A stretch of 30,775 bases of DNA from the NCBI GenBank assembly GCA_963575745.1, contig CAUYUJ010017901.1, positions 110,001 through 140,775 on the forward strand, written 5' to 3'. Positions 16,080-25,426 of this stretch are shown here, in pieces (position 1 is the stretch's first letter; each line of letters opens with the position of its first letter). A program made the position numbers and the translations under genes. The DNA comes from Prorocentrum cordatum. Its lineage: Eukaryota > Sar > Dinophyceae > Prorocentrales > Prorocentraceae. The notes below the pieces were generated by a model that was given only the letters and a program-made list of their open reading frames with translations, made no database searches and was not told the origin of the DNA.

Positions 16080-18440
16080 AACAAAGGTCGCAGTGGAAGT
16101 GGTTGATTGTGGACGAGGTCAGCACGGTCAGCGCGAATTTTCTTGCGGAGCTCGGTTCGCAGTTGCACTCGCGCGCGCCCACGGCCAGCGACGCGAAGGA
16201 TGGGGTGGGCGGCGTGGACAGGTCACTCGGGGGCGCGAGCGCGCTGTCGTGTGGAGATCTCTATCAGCTGGAGCCGCCGTCCAGAACGGCAGTCAATGCG
16301 CAGCCCGCGTCAAGCCTGAAGAATGCAAGGAGATACTCGCCAGGGGCTACGGGGGATCACGCACAGCACGCGTGTTGGCGAGCTGGAATCGAAGGGGCAG
16401 CGCAGGGAATTTCGGAGCTGACTAGGCGCCAGCGCGCAGAGGACCAGCACGAATGGTTCCTTGGAGTGCAAGACGAATTTCGTCGACGAGCGCGCCCTGG
16501 TCGGACGCGTAATTTAGGTCGCGGCGCGCCGACGGATGCGCCAGGGCCGCAGTGCGGGGGCGCGCGTTGTCGTGGGAACGCAGAGGCGCTCGGCCGCAGC
16601 CGCGAGCGTGCATGCGAGGTGCGCAGCAATGGGCGAGAGAAGGGAAAACCCGTCGCGACCTCACCAGACGGTTCGCGTTTGTAGGAGCTGTCGCGTTTCA
16701 GTCCGATCAGGACATTCGGCGCCGCGCCGAGAAGCAGCGTGCTGCGTCGTGGGTGGAGGGGCGCAGGCAGCAGCTTCTGCGGGTCGCAGCTCGAGATCGC
16801 GCGTGCGTAGGGGGACACAGGCGGCCGTGCGCGATGGGGGGCAGTATCTGGTTGCCAGGATGCCGCCCGCTGGCGACGAGCATGGCCGCGGCTTCAGGAG
16901 ACCGCCTAGATCGGCCCGGCAAGCAACCTCCCCGGGGGCGCGCAGCAACAATTCATTGGTGGGCGTTGGACAAGGACGCGGTTATTAGAGATGGCGAGGA
17001 GGTGGCCTTGTTCGCGTGCCAAGATTCACAGCGCAGGACTTCCCTGCGGGCGCGCCGGGCCTGCCAGGTGCGAAACGCGGGCAACTCCGAATATTCCATC
17101 CGAGAGGGGGGCAGTGGTTCGTGAGCGAATATCGGCATAGTTTTGCTGAGCGCGAAGCGCACTCGGTTCGCGATCACGCCAGCGCAGGCAGCGGCGGTGC
17201 ACCCCGCGCCAGGGCGAACCGCGGGCGCAGTGATCGCGCGCTCGGCCAGAGTGCGCAGCGCGAATTTGGACGTCCAGCTACGCGGCCATCACGCGCGCGC
17301 GAGCGTCGGCCAGAAAACCCGGTGATTTTCCAGCCTGTGGACAGGGGGCGTGCAACGGAGGCGAGGCGGCTGGTGCGGAAATGCTGGCGCCGCGAGACCA
17401 GCTCGGGCGGCGCCGACGCAGGTTGCTGGTATAGGCGTTTCAGAAGTTTGGGTTCCAAAGGAAGGGCGGGCCAGCGTTTTGCGCAGAACGCGCGGTGGAT
17501 GTGAAAGCCGCTGACCGATAATGGCGCGAGACGCTTGCAGCACAGGCAACGACTGCGCAGGGCGCCGGACCGCCGCGGCACGGCGGCGGCCGTGGCGGCG
17601 AGGGGGCGGGCGACGAGGAGGAGACGAAAACTTCTCGAACCATGCACTGCGCGAAGTGCATCAACGTCAAAGGAAACGGCGCTCTCGACGTGGCAGCGCA
17701 GAATTCCACGAGGGCGTCGGCTCAGCGCGGCGCGCGGGCGATAAAGGTAAGGAGCTTTTCGACGACGGGGCAACGATGTCACGGGCGCAAAGGAAGCACT
17801 GCGAAGCTGGGCAAAGGCTCTGCCAGACATGAGCACTGGAGCGGGATAGTGCGGCACCACAAACGACGGGATAAGGTGGCCTTGCAAGTGACTCATGAGA
17901 GACCAATCGCGAAAAGAAGCCAGAGGCAAAAGCGGAACCGCTGAAACGCTGCGCGCCATGATGCGGGGTGCTTTCTGGGAGACAGGGCGAGCCGCGCTCA
18001 AGTGGGGGATCATCGAACGAAAAAGAACAGGAATGGTCTGCGGGGGCAGTCGCGAGCGTGGTATCCCCGTGAAAGGTGTGACCGGTTCAGCGAAGCGGCC
18101 TTGGCGAGAGTTGACGCGCGGCGCGCAGCATGGGCTTCCCGCGGCAGGGCCGCAGAAACACCGCGCAGGATATGAACAGCTTGACAAGGAAGGTGGAAAT
18201 AGTCTGCGCACACTGCACGGACCCCAGGTTCACGGCGCGCGCGTGGCAAGCGCTTGAATACGCGGGTCCGCGCGGAAGGAGACCCCCGAAGTCCGCGTTT
18301 GTTGAAGGGCCAATGTTGCGCGTTCCGGTCAAAAGGGCCGCCCTGAAATGCAAATCGCGCGGAAATCACCCGCGCACCGTATGTCCGGGATCCGCGCTGG
18401 CCACTGCCATCGAACGGGGCGAAGGGGAACGCTGATCACA
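16080..18440 (+). pseudogene. PIF1-like (Helitron-type) DNA helicase, decayed
   Basis: Starts with QWKWLIVDEVSTVSANFLAE, which carries the DE-box (motif II). Then come SCGDLYQLEPP (motif III, 16254-16277), NARRYSPGATGDHAQ, GISELTRRQ, VQDEFRRR and QCGGARCRGNAEALG. The reading shifts frame near 16640. In the next frame appear LDRPGKQPPRGRAATIHWW and LDKDAVIRDGEEVALF, and later KRTRFAITPA with QGRT-like PGRTAGAVIA (17143 on), matching the family's AxTAHAAQGQT region. Farther on, CxxC pairs (HCAKC near 17645; CAHC near 18208) fit the zinc-ribbon tail these dinoflagellate helicases carry. No Walker A lysine motif is visible upstream, and frameshifts and stops break it repeatedly. It is a dead copy. 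No Rep nuclease or Helitron ends were identified. Confidence 0.82.
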
Positions 18441-18800
18441 GATGGAAGGGCGAAGAGGAGGCATGAATCGAGGAGGAAGAGGAGGACTTAGAACAGGCGG
18501 GGGGAAAGAAAGGGGACAGGGACAACCATGGTAACAGTAAAGCCCGCAGTATATGCAAAATGAGAAAAATTGTAAGAGTACGAAGAATAAGGGGACGAAC
18601 AGTAATACTAATAATGATGCCAATAATAAGACATGGTACTCATACTAACCCAAATACTAACAGAGGCAGACACCGCAACGCACGAAGAAAGGGAGTGAGT
18701 GGGTCGTCGAGGGATATCTGCCAGGCCTAAGGGGATGCGTTCCGAAGGGGTCGTTCGTCATCAGGAGGATGTCTCGGGAAAGGAGGCTCGGTTTCACGGC
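18441..18800. other. Lower-GC spacer; nothing recognised
   Basis: Purine-rich and A-rich compared with its surroundings. No convincing frame, hairpin or repeat seen. Confidence 0.4.
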
Positions 18801-19340
18801 GCAGTCAGTCTTCGGGTGAACCCTCCTGTTCCGTCACTCCCGTCATCTGAATTTCGTCCTCTTCCGTCTCCTCCCACGCCCCGGCGCGTGCGCCGTCTGA
18901 AGGATTCGGATATGCCCCCCCCCCCAGATTGCCCGCGGAGCCACGCGATGATCCTGCTCCGGCTCCTCGCCTCGCACATGTTCGGACTTCGCTTCGGATC
19001 CTTTGCCTTCTCCGTTGTCGCCCGTCGCGCCTCGTTCGCGGTTGAGGTTCGCGGAGCCTCAGGAGGGCAAAGTGGGCCTTGAGGAGGTCGTGCGAGGGGC
19101 GATCGAGTCGGCGACCTCTCGGGACGTGAAGCGCTTGTGGAAAGGCCCCCCCCCCATCGAAGGCCGACGCGGTGGTGACAAGGGGGCCTTTTCCGGGGTC
19201 GGGCGAAGTCCCCCCTGCGAGTGCCAGGGGCCATGTTTTGTATATTTCAGGGGCACCGTGGGCTGCGGCAGGTGCGGAGCGTTCTCGGCCAGGACGGCGC
19301 GCACGGACTTGCTCTGGGGATGTGACTACGATGTGGCCTT
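18801..19340 (+). other. Possible exon-like sequence, unrecognised
   Basis: A plus-strand frame (19003 on) reads EGKVGLEEVVRGAIESATSR then DVKRLWKG, more protein-like than its surroundings. A good acceptor context, TTTTGTATATTTCAG, ends at 19249 and is followed by GGGCACCGTGGG. I recognise no family and cannot join a consistent set of exons, so this is only a pointer. Confidence 0.25.
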
Positions 19341-19346
19341 CAGTGA

Positions 19347-19523
19347 TACAGTCGACCCGCCGAGTAAGGATAGGCATCCCTCCCAAGGGTACCCTTGCAT
19401 CCTTGCCTCGTGGGTCCATCCTTGGCCACGTTCGTTGGCCGCGCCCCGCTCGAAAATCTTCAGAATGGGCGTCCAAGGGCCTTGCATCCTTATCGCGCAT
19501 CCCTACTCTGCGGGTTGACTGTA
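19347..19523. mobile_element. TIR element family C, copy 2, with TA target duplication
   Basis: TA at both ends encloses CAGTCGACCCGCCGAGTAAG on the left and TACTCTGCGGGTTGACTG on the right, which are inverted copies with few mismatches. The interior matches 10129-10303. The TA duplication and the CAGTC-type end point to a Tc1/mariner-like mobiliser acting on a non-autonomous element. Confidence 0.85.
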
Positions 19524-19965
19524 AGTCCTCCAAGGAAGCGGCAGAGGGAGGGATATTTTTTTAAAAGGGCACGCGCCCGCAGGGTGGGAAGGCCTCCCAG
19601 CGCCATGTTCCTCGCAGGCTCGGCGCTCCACGGATGACGCCGTCCAGCGGTGGGGCCTGATCTCAATCGGACATGTCATAGGCTTCTGGTAACTCGTTTA
19701 GCCTCGAGTCGTCCTCGGTCGCCTCGGCCGATCCTGGACGGTGTTCGCCTTCGCGGATTCTCGTCGATCCAGCGGCTGGGCTCAATGACAGTGCCCAAGT
19801 ATGGTGCCCTGGGCCCCATACCGCTGTGTGCTCGACTGCGTTTGCTATCCCTCATCCTGCCGCTCTCGCATCCCTGAGTCTCGACTCGGCGCCTCGCTTC
19901 ATGGGTTCGCGACTCCTTCCTCCCCAGAACACATTTCCCTAGGCCGGTTTTCTTACCTCGATCGG
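19524..19965. other. Unique sequence; no gene recognised
   Basis: About 440 bases of unremarkable sequence. Open frames are short and overlap. Confidence 0.4.
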
Positions 19966-20126
19966 GCGAAGAGAACTATGCACATGCACCGATCCTGGCA
20001 AGGCCCATTTTTGACCCAGGATCGGTGCATATGCCTTCCTGGCCAAGGTAGGAGGGCGTATGCACCGATCCTGGGCTCAGGATGGGCCTGGCCAGAATCG
20101 GTGCATGTGCATAGTTCTTTTTCCTC
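19966..20126. repeat. Long foldback hairpin with ~75-bp arms
   Basis: GAACTATGCACATGCACCGA at 19973 on faces TCGGTGCATGTGCATAGTTC ending near 20117. The arms continue inward through GGCCCAT/ATGGGCC, CCCAGGATCGGTGCAT facing ATGCACCGATCCTGGG, and CTTCCTGGCCAAGG. Only a few mismatches are visible over about 75 bases, and the loop is almost absent. ATGCACCGATCCTGG or its complement is present four times in all. Confidence 0.9.
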
Positions 20127-20233
20127 TACTCGACTCCTTTCTTGATGGTCCCAGGGCTTACACATAGTCTCCAGAGGTTGACACTTGAGAAACACATCCG
20201 GCTCTACATGGTTCGAGTCTCTAAAGGTATTGG

Positions 20234-20492
20234 GGGGGACGGGGGAGGGGGGGGAGGAGGAGGCGTATCGGTAGGAGGAGGATCAGTAGGAGGAGGAGGA
20301 GGAGGACGAGGAGGAGGTGGAGGAGGCTGGCCATCGTTCTGCCGCTGCGGGGGAGGAGGTGGAGGAGAAGGTGGAGGACGAGGATCAGAAGGGGGAGGAG
20401 GAGGCGAAGGAGGAGGGGAAGGAGGATGATGAGGAGGTGGAGGAGGAGGAGGAGGAGGAGCAGGAGGAGGAGGACGTCGAGGAGGACGCAGA
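20234..20492. repeat. GGA/GAG trinucleotide tract
   Basis: Purine-only for most of its length on the plus strand, with poly-G/E/R open frames. It is followed by a CTC-rich stretch (20505-20585), so the two could fold on each other. Confidence 0.93.
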
Positions 20493-20585
20493 GGAGGTCA
20501 GTGCTCCTTCTTCGTTCCCCCTCCTCGGTCCTTCCTCCCTCCATCCCCTCTCCCTCGCCCCCAGGAGGCCTATACCTCCCCTTCC

Positions 20586-20889
20586 TTAGGATCCCCTTGT
20601 TGGGGAGGTTCAATTCAGCATCGGCGCTGGAAACGTTACCAAAAAACGGCCTAAGTCGCCCTAGTCCTTCCCAAGTCCGCTTAACCCCGCTTCATCTGTC
20701 CTAGTCTGGCCGTTTTCCCGGGCTCACTCTGGGCCAATCGGGCTCTCTGGCCTTTTTCATGGGTGGTCGATCGCCTATCATCGTTCCTGCTCTTGCCTAC
20801 GCAATACATTCCGCTTTGTTTGGCCTCGTCTGACCTACTCATGGGCTCACTCCATGGTGGCCTCTTCATCTGGTGCTTGATAGCTCTAA
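20586..20889. other. Spacer before the GTCGGGC elements; nothing recognised
   Basis: Unique sequence with short CCTAGTC-type repeats near 20650-20710. No gene recognised. Confidence 0.4.
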
Positions 20890-21042
20890 GTCGGGCGTGT
20901 CCCTCTACAGGAGGAATGTTCGAAAAATGGTCAAACAACAAGTCTGGGGACGATTGTTGGAGCATGTTTGACTATGTTGGAGTATGTTTTGACAATGTGT
21001 TATTCTTCTTCCAAGGTCCGCCTGTAGGAGGACATGCCCGAC
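20890..21042. mobile_element. GTCGGGC-family TIR element, copy 2
   Basis: 153 bp. The left end GTCGGGCGTGTCCCTCTACA, continuing GGAGGAATG, faces the right end GGTCCGCCTGTAGGAGGACA, continuing TGCCCGAC. The interior holds AGTCTGGGGACGATTGTT and a T-rich stretch. Flanking CTAA on both sides may be part of the TIR. Confidence 0.87.
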
Positions 21043-21287
21043 CTAAGGATAGCGATGGCTCTTCGTGATCGTGTTATTTTTCATTGTTTCGCCGATCGGC
21101 GCGGGCCCTCGCATCCCCCCCTCCCCTCCCCCCCCCATGGAGTAGACTTTTGGCTGCTTTCGGCGTCTGTTTCAGGCAGGGGGACTCCCTCCTCCATCGG
21201 ACGCACGGTTGCGAGCAGTCGCAGTGAGCAGAGGTCCGGAGCCAGAATCCCCCCCGTCTCCCCCTCACCCCTCCCGCCCAGTGTTCA

Positions 21288-21467
21288 GTCGGGCCTGTCC
21301 CCCTACAGGGGGATTTTAGACGAAAAAATATAAACACCCCCAAAATAGTTAAAAAATAGTCCAAAAATAGTCGGGGGACTATTTTTTGAGTATTGTTTGA
21401 CCTTTCTGGGATATTTGGGGGGTATTTTTCTTCGTCGAAAATCCCCCTGTAGGAGAACACGCCCGAC
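21288..21467. mobile_element. GTCGGGC-family TIR element, copy 3
   Basis: 180 bp with ends GTCGGGCCTGTCCCCCTACA and ATCCCCCTGTAGGAGAACAC, continuing GCCCGAC. The interior has two facing AAAATAGT/ACTATTTT stretches, so it folds more tightly than the other copies. Confidence 0.85.
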
Positions 21468-21611
21468 AGAAGCCCAGTGCCGAAACGCCGAGTGCGAAAG
21501 ACGTCGGCCTCCACGCGGAAGGCGGGCGCCCCGTGGGCCAGCTGCCGTGCCTAGGAAAAATCGCGGGCACACGAGTACGAGAAATCGCCCACGCCGGGCA
21601 TACGAAACCAA

Positions 21612-21945
21612 TTGCCAGGGGAGGGAGGAGGAGGAGAAGGAGGAGGAGCGGGGGGAGGAGGGGGAGGAGGAGGAGGAGGAGGAGGAGGAGGAGGAGGAGG
21701 AGGAGGTGGAGGAGGAGGAAGAGGGAGGAAAGAAGAGGAGGAGAAGGAGGAAAAGGAGGAGGGGAGCGGGGGAGGAGGAGGGAGGAGGAGGAGGGGGAGG
21801 AGGAGGAGGAGGAGGAGGAGGAGGAGGAAAAGGAGGAGGAGGAGCGGGGGAGGAGGAAAAGGAGGAGGAGGAGCGGGGGAGGAGGGGGAGGACGAGGAGG
21901 AGGAGGAGGAGGAGGAGGAGGAGGAGGAGGACGAGGAGGGCATAC
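21612..21945. repeat. GGA-rich purine tract (330 bp)
   Basis: Nearly pure GGA/GAG/GGG on the plus strand. All three frames are open in both directions (poly-E, poly-R, poly-G; poly-S, poly-P, poly-L). Long homopurine tracts of this kind can form triplex structures. Confidence 0.95.
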
Positions 21946-22107
21946 GACATCGCAGCACGCGCACACGAGGCCAGCTGCCAGTCCTACGAAGGCCCCGCGC
22001 AGGCCTCCCCAGGGGGCTGCCGCCCGGCCGCCATCCCCCCGAGGGGCTTCGCGGCCCGGCCGCATTCTCGGCGGCCCCCTCGCGGAGGCCAGGGGCGGCG
22101 GAGAGGG

Positions 22108-22280
22108 GGGGGGGGATGACGAGCGGGGGGAGGCGGATCTCATGGCGGGGCTGGGGGGGGGGGGGAGGGGGACGGGGGGGAGGGGGAGGAGGGGGTGATG
22201 ACGAGGGGGGTGGGAAGGGGGGGAGGGGGAGGGGGGGGGGGGGGGGGGTGATGACCGAGGGGGGGTGAGGGGGGGGGATG
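22108..22280. repeat. G-run-rich segment
   Basis: Many runs of five to fourteen G, separated by A, T or short spacers, suitable for G-quadruplex formation on the plus strand. Assembly accuracy in these homopolymers is doubtful. Confidence 0.9.
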
Positions 22281-22300
22281 ACCAGGCTCTGATGCTCCAG

Positions 22301-22485
22301 CCTACTCTAGCCTGGGCACCAGAAAGAATTCCGAGCACCAGAAAAGAACCCAAACTCGAGGGTTTGCACGTGTCGGGCCCTGGGAGACATTGTTTCGACA
22401 TTGTTTCGAAACTGTTTGACACTTTTCCGGGTGCTCGAAATTATTCCTGGGATGTGGTCCTTAAGTACGATGGGAACAACGTAAG
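22301..22485. mobile_element. Repeat family J, copy 2
   Basis: Matches 11351-11529, with CCTACTCTAGCC, ATTCCGAGCACCAGAAA, GGGTGCTCGAAATTATTCC and GGGATGTGGTCCTTAAGTAC. The arms CCGAGCACC and GGGTGCTCG face each other. It contains a triple TTTCGACATTG-like repeat. Confidence 0.68.
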
Positions 22486-22560
22486 ACTAGGCGGGGAGGG
22501 GGATCTCATGGCGGGGGTCATGAGATCCCCCCAGATTTAAGTCGTCGGCACGAACGAACT

Positions 22561-22745
22561 GGGGACGGAAAGAATGGGTACAATGCCCAACAGCAATTCC
22601 TGTTCATTTCGAGCTGGACTTGCTGTCCGCGCCGCCGCGGCATGTGTCCATTTGAGACAGTAAGCCGCCTGCCCAACAGCGGCCGCTGTTGGTTTGGGAC
22701 AACATGTGTTGTTGGGCATTGTACCCATGTGTTCCGTATCCATTT
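22561..22745. mobile_element. TIR element family K, copy 1
   Basis: ATGGGTACAATGCCCAACA (22574-22592) is the exact inverse of TGTTGGGCATTGTACCCAT (22710-22728). Weaker inverted matching extends outward through CGGAA/TTCCG. The inner part has GTCCGCGCCGCCGCGGC and AACAGCGGCCGCTGTT palindromes. Non-coding. Confidence 0.87.
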
Positions 22746-22806
22746 CGGGCGTCCAAAGAGGGGGAGGGGGATCTCATGGCGGGGTCCATGATATCCCCCA
22801 GATTTA

Positions 22807-22925
22807 GTCGGGCTTGTCCCTCTATAGTCTGGGGATTTGTTTCCAGTATTTCTTGACCATTTTGAACTTTGTTTTGCGTATTTTTGATGTTTCCCCCAAG
22901 CTCCCTTTGTAGGGGGACAGGCCCG
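22807..22925. mobile_element. GTCGGGC-family TIR element, copy 4 (internally shortened)
   Basis: 119 bp. The left end GTCGGGCTTGTCCCTCTATA runs directly into GTCTGGGGATTTGTTTCC, so the A-rich left interior is missing. The right end is CCCTTTGTAGGGGGACAGGC. The same shortened form is at 25861-25980. Confidence 0.82.
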
Positions 22926-22952
22926 CCCCCTCTTCTGGCGTCGCGCAGATGG

Positions 22953-23087
22953 GGGTGGAGGGAGGGGGGAGGGCTTCTTAGAAGGAAGCCGCTTCCTAGA
23001 AGGCGGCGGCCTCACATCTATACACGAGGACCGCGCCTTCTGAGAAGCGGGGGTGCTTCTAAGAAGCCCTCCCCCCTCCTCCCACCC
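22953..23087. mobile_element. Foldback element family D (CTTCTTAGAAG)
   Basis: GGAGGGGGGAGGGCTTCTTA, continuing GAAGGAAGC, faces GTGCTTCTAAGAAGCCCTCC, continuing CCCCTCCTCCCACC. Inner CTTCCTAGAAGGCGG faces CGCCTTCTGAGAAGC. Related remnants lie at 23985-24050 and 24295-24365, and the CTTCTTAGAA motif recurs at 29640-29785. Confidence 0.8.
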
Positions 23088-23091
23088 TGAA

Positions 23092-23244
23092 GTCGGGCTT
23101 GTCCCTCTACAGGAGGAGTATCCAAAAATAGTAGAAAATAGTCTGGGGGCTATGTTTGAATCTTTGTTTGGCCATTTGGGAGTATTTTCGGGGTATTTTA
23201 ATTATTTGTCGTCGAAGATCCCCCTGAAAGGGGGACACGCCCGA
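23092..23244. mobile_element. GTCGGGC-family TIR element, copy 5
   Basis: 153 bp, ends GTCGGGCTTGTCCCTCTACA (continuing GGAGGAGTA) and GATCCCCCTGAAAGGGGGAC (continuing ACGCCCGAC). It starts only about five bases after element D. Confidence 0.88.
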
Positions 23245-23432
23245 CTTAACCCCACCCCCCTCTGCGCGTGGCCGACTCTTGGACGCCCCCCCCTCTCCCT
23301 CACGTCGGCGTCTCTCGCGGCCGGCGCCTCAGGCCTCGGCGCCTGCGCGGGGGCCGCCCCTCCTGCGGGGGAGAACGGAGCGCCGCGGGCCCAGAGCAGC
23401 GCCGCGGCGCGCGCAGGGGCGCATGCACCTCG

Positions 23433-23490
23433 TCGTCCTCCTCCTCCTCCTCCTCCTCCTCCTCCTCCTCCTCCTCCTCCTCCTCCTCCC
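23433..23490. repeat. CTC trinucleotide tract
   Basis: About 55 bases of uninterrupted CTC repeats inside a GC-rich unique stretch (23250-23610) that otherwise holds nothing recognised. Confidence 0.95.
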
Positions 23491-23620
23491 TTCGCTCGCT
23501 GCTGCTCCGGCACTGTGGCCCGGAGCAGGGCGAGCGGAGACCTCGCCCCCCCCCCCCCCACCACCTGCGCGGCGACGCGCAGGGGTGGGGGCGTGGGGCG
23601 AGGGGGCACGGCAGGTTGAA

Positions 23621-23769
23621 GTCGGGCACTTCCCTCTGCAGGAGGAATGCCCAAAAGCAGTTTAAAACAGTCTGGGGACGATTTGTTTATATTACGTTTG
23701 GACAAGTTGGGGGTATTTCTTTGTTTGAAAGATTCGCCCAAGATCCGCCTGTAGGGGGACATGCCCGAC
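23621..23769. mobile_element. GTCGGGC-family TIR element, copy 6
   Basis: 149 bp, ends GTCGGGCACTTCCCTCTGCA (continuing GGAGGAATG) and GATCCGCCTGTAGGGGGACA (continuing TGCCCGAC). The interior has AGTCTGGGGACGATTTGTTT. It is followed within five bases by the foldback at 23774. Confidence 0.88.
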
Positions 23770-23773
23770 CTAA

Positions 23774-23983
23774 CGGTAGGTTCGTGTCGTGTCGACCAGC
23801 GGCGACCCTGCCAGCTGCGTTCAAGGTTGAACGCCGCAGGCGACCCGCCGCTGCGTTCAACCTTGAACGACCGCCCGTGTCCGCAACGATTTGGACATTT
23901 CGGAAACGGCCGATCGTTCAAGGTTGAACGATCCCCGCGGTGTCAGGAACCAATGCCGGGGTCGACACGACGCGAACCTGCCG
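23774..23983. mobile_element. Nested foldback element with GTTCAAGGTTGAAC arms
   Basis: The outer arms, 24 bases, start CGGTAGGTTCGTGTCGTGTC and face GACACGACGCGAACCTGCCG with about two mismatches. Inside, GTTCAAGGTTGAACG faces CGTTCAACCTTGAAC at about 23819-23867, and a third GTTCAAGGTTGAACG lies near 23916. It is 210 bp long and non-coding. Confidence 0.87.
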
Positions 23984-24560
23984 TAGGGCTTCTTTCTTAG
24001 CAGCAGCCCTGCTTCTTAGAAGACGCGGGCCTTGTCTATAGAAGTCATGGAGCCGACATCGCAGAGCGCATCTCGCTCGGAAAATAGTAGGATGGGCCCG
24101 GAGTGTCCTTGAGAATTTCGGTCCGGATTTCGAAGTTAGGGTCCGTGCGGATTTGGTGTTGACAGGAATGAAGACTTTAAGAAACACGTACGTGAAATTC
24201 ACTTCGTTTTTCGCTCGCCGTTTCGGGGTTTAGCATGGGCAGACATCCAGGCCAAAAATCTGCTGCAGCATGTCGGCAAGGTCGGTGCAATGATAGATGC
24301 AAGGCCAGCGCCTTCTGAGGAGCAGTTTCCGTCTAAGAAGCCCTCCAGCTTCCGTCCACCCCCTTGTGCGCGCCGCCAGCTCGAACCAAGTCACGACCGA
24401 GCCTGTTGGCAGGTCTCGGCCTCTCGAGGCCCTCTCGGGGCCCTGTACCGTCGAACGATTATGTACCCAGCGTCGCATGAGGTCTCAGCAACCCAGCGAT
24501 AGCTCAATGTTTCGATGCTCGTTTCGGGGACCTTCTTGGAGCCCACCTAATGGATCTGTT
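23984..24560. other. Unique sequence with family D remnants; no gene recognised
   Basis: CTTCTTAGAAG-type arms at about 23988-24042 and 24300-24365 face each other and may be one family D copy split by about 250 bases. The sequence between is lower in GC and shows no convincing frame. Confidence 0.4.
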
Positions 24561-24565
24561 CGACC

Positions 24566-24632
24566 CCTGTTCGACTCAAGTTCGACTCAGGTTCGACTCA
24601 GGTTCGACTGACGTTCGACGCAGCTTCGACGC
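24566..24632 (+). repeat. 12-bp tandem repeat (GTTCGACTCAGG)
   Basis: Five to six imperfect copies of GTTCGACTCAGG ending in GTTCGACGCAGC-like variants. Confidence 0.85.
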
Positions 24633-24916
24633 ACGAATGGAGCGAGTGGCTCCAGGAAGGTCCCCAGAACGAGCATCCAACAATGTGGAACAATAGCTGC
24701 CTCCATTCGCGTAACTCTTACACTCTTCCAAGATTCTGGGAAGATTGCTGAAGAAGACTCATGCGATACCCAGATGTTCAAAATGATCTGCTCGAAGTCC
24801 TTGAGGCGTCTGGGATCAGATAAGGTGGATGTGCTCGACGCTACTCTGAGAGCCACACAGTGTGACAAGGAAACCCCCTCAATCATCAAATCGCGTAGCT
24901 GTTAGAAACTGTTGGG

Positions 24917-25426
24917 ATGATCTTGCGTGTCGCTACGGCGATAGACATGCTGAGAACGATCCACTATGAGGAAGTCTCAGACGGACCGCCGCCAAGACCG
25001 CCCTACAGACGTGGATCAGGGGGTGAGGAACAGCATCAGCAGCGCCGCAGCCCGCAGATGGCTGGTGAAGGAGCTGGGGATCAGCCCTCTCTCGTTTGGC
25101 AGCATCAGGATAATGACGTGTGCGCCGACAGCTACTCCTGGTGGAGGCTCCACCGGGGGCCCGGACAGCAGGAGTCGGGAGTGGCGCCAGAGCCATTTTT
25201 CGCCCAAGCCCTTGCGGGACCCCCCAGAAAATTTCAGATGCGCAGATTTGTGCTCCGGGATTCCCTTCGAGATCGGGGCATGGGCGGCGCCACGTGCGGG
25301 CTGGGCCTGCTGCGCGCGGAGCAGGAGGCAGACTTCGATTTCGTGGTGGCGCCGGCTCCAGCCCTTGCCCGAGGCCGCGTCGCCAGGAGTCAAGCAGTGG
25401 CGAAGCGTCCTGGCTCGTTTATCGTC
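24917..25426 (+). CDS. Possible coding exon, unrecognised protein
   Basis: Non-repetitive and GC-rich, with two competing plus-strand frames. One reads RNSISSAAARRWLVKELGIS then PLSFGSIRIM (about 25025-25120). The other reads KFQMRRFVLRDSLRDRGMGG then LRAEQEADFDFVV (about 25230-25345). Both show good third-position G/C use locally, which could mean two exons or a frameshift. It lies upstream of, and on the same strand as, the exon chain at 26039-27171 and might belong to it. I recognise no domain. Confidence 0.3.

Larger units (their letters stand above)
22555..22985 (+). repeat. Duplicated 0.4-kb segment, copy 1
   Basis: From GGAAAGAATGGGTACAATGC through the GTCGGGC-family element to GGTGGAGGGAGGGGGGAGGGC this matches 25618-26026 nearly base for base, with a handful of differences. 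It contains element K (22561-22745) and a truncated GTCGGGC element (22807-22925). Confidence 0.92.

Noticed and set aside
17174-18211. Minus-strand open frame of 345 codons
   Set aside because: It is antisense to the decayed helicase, whose motifs are on the plus strand. The peptide is Arg/Ser/Pro-rich with no family resemblance.
21303-22422. Long open frames on both strands across the GGA tracts
   Set aside because: Trinucleotide repeats produce poly-S, poly-E, poly-R and poly-G in every frame.
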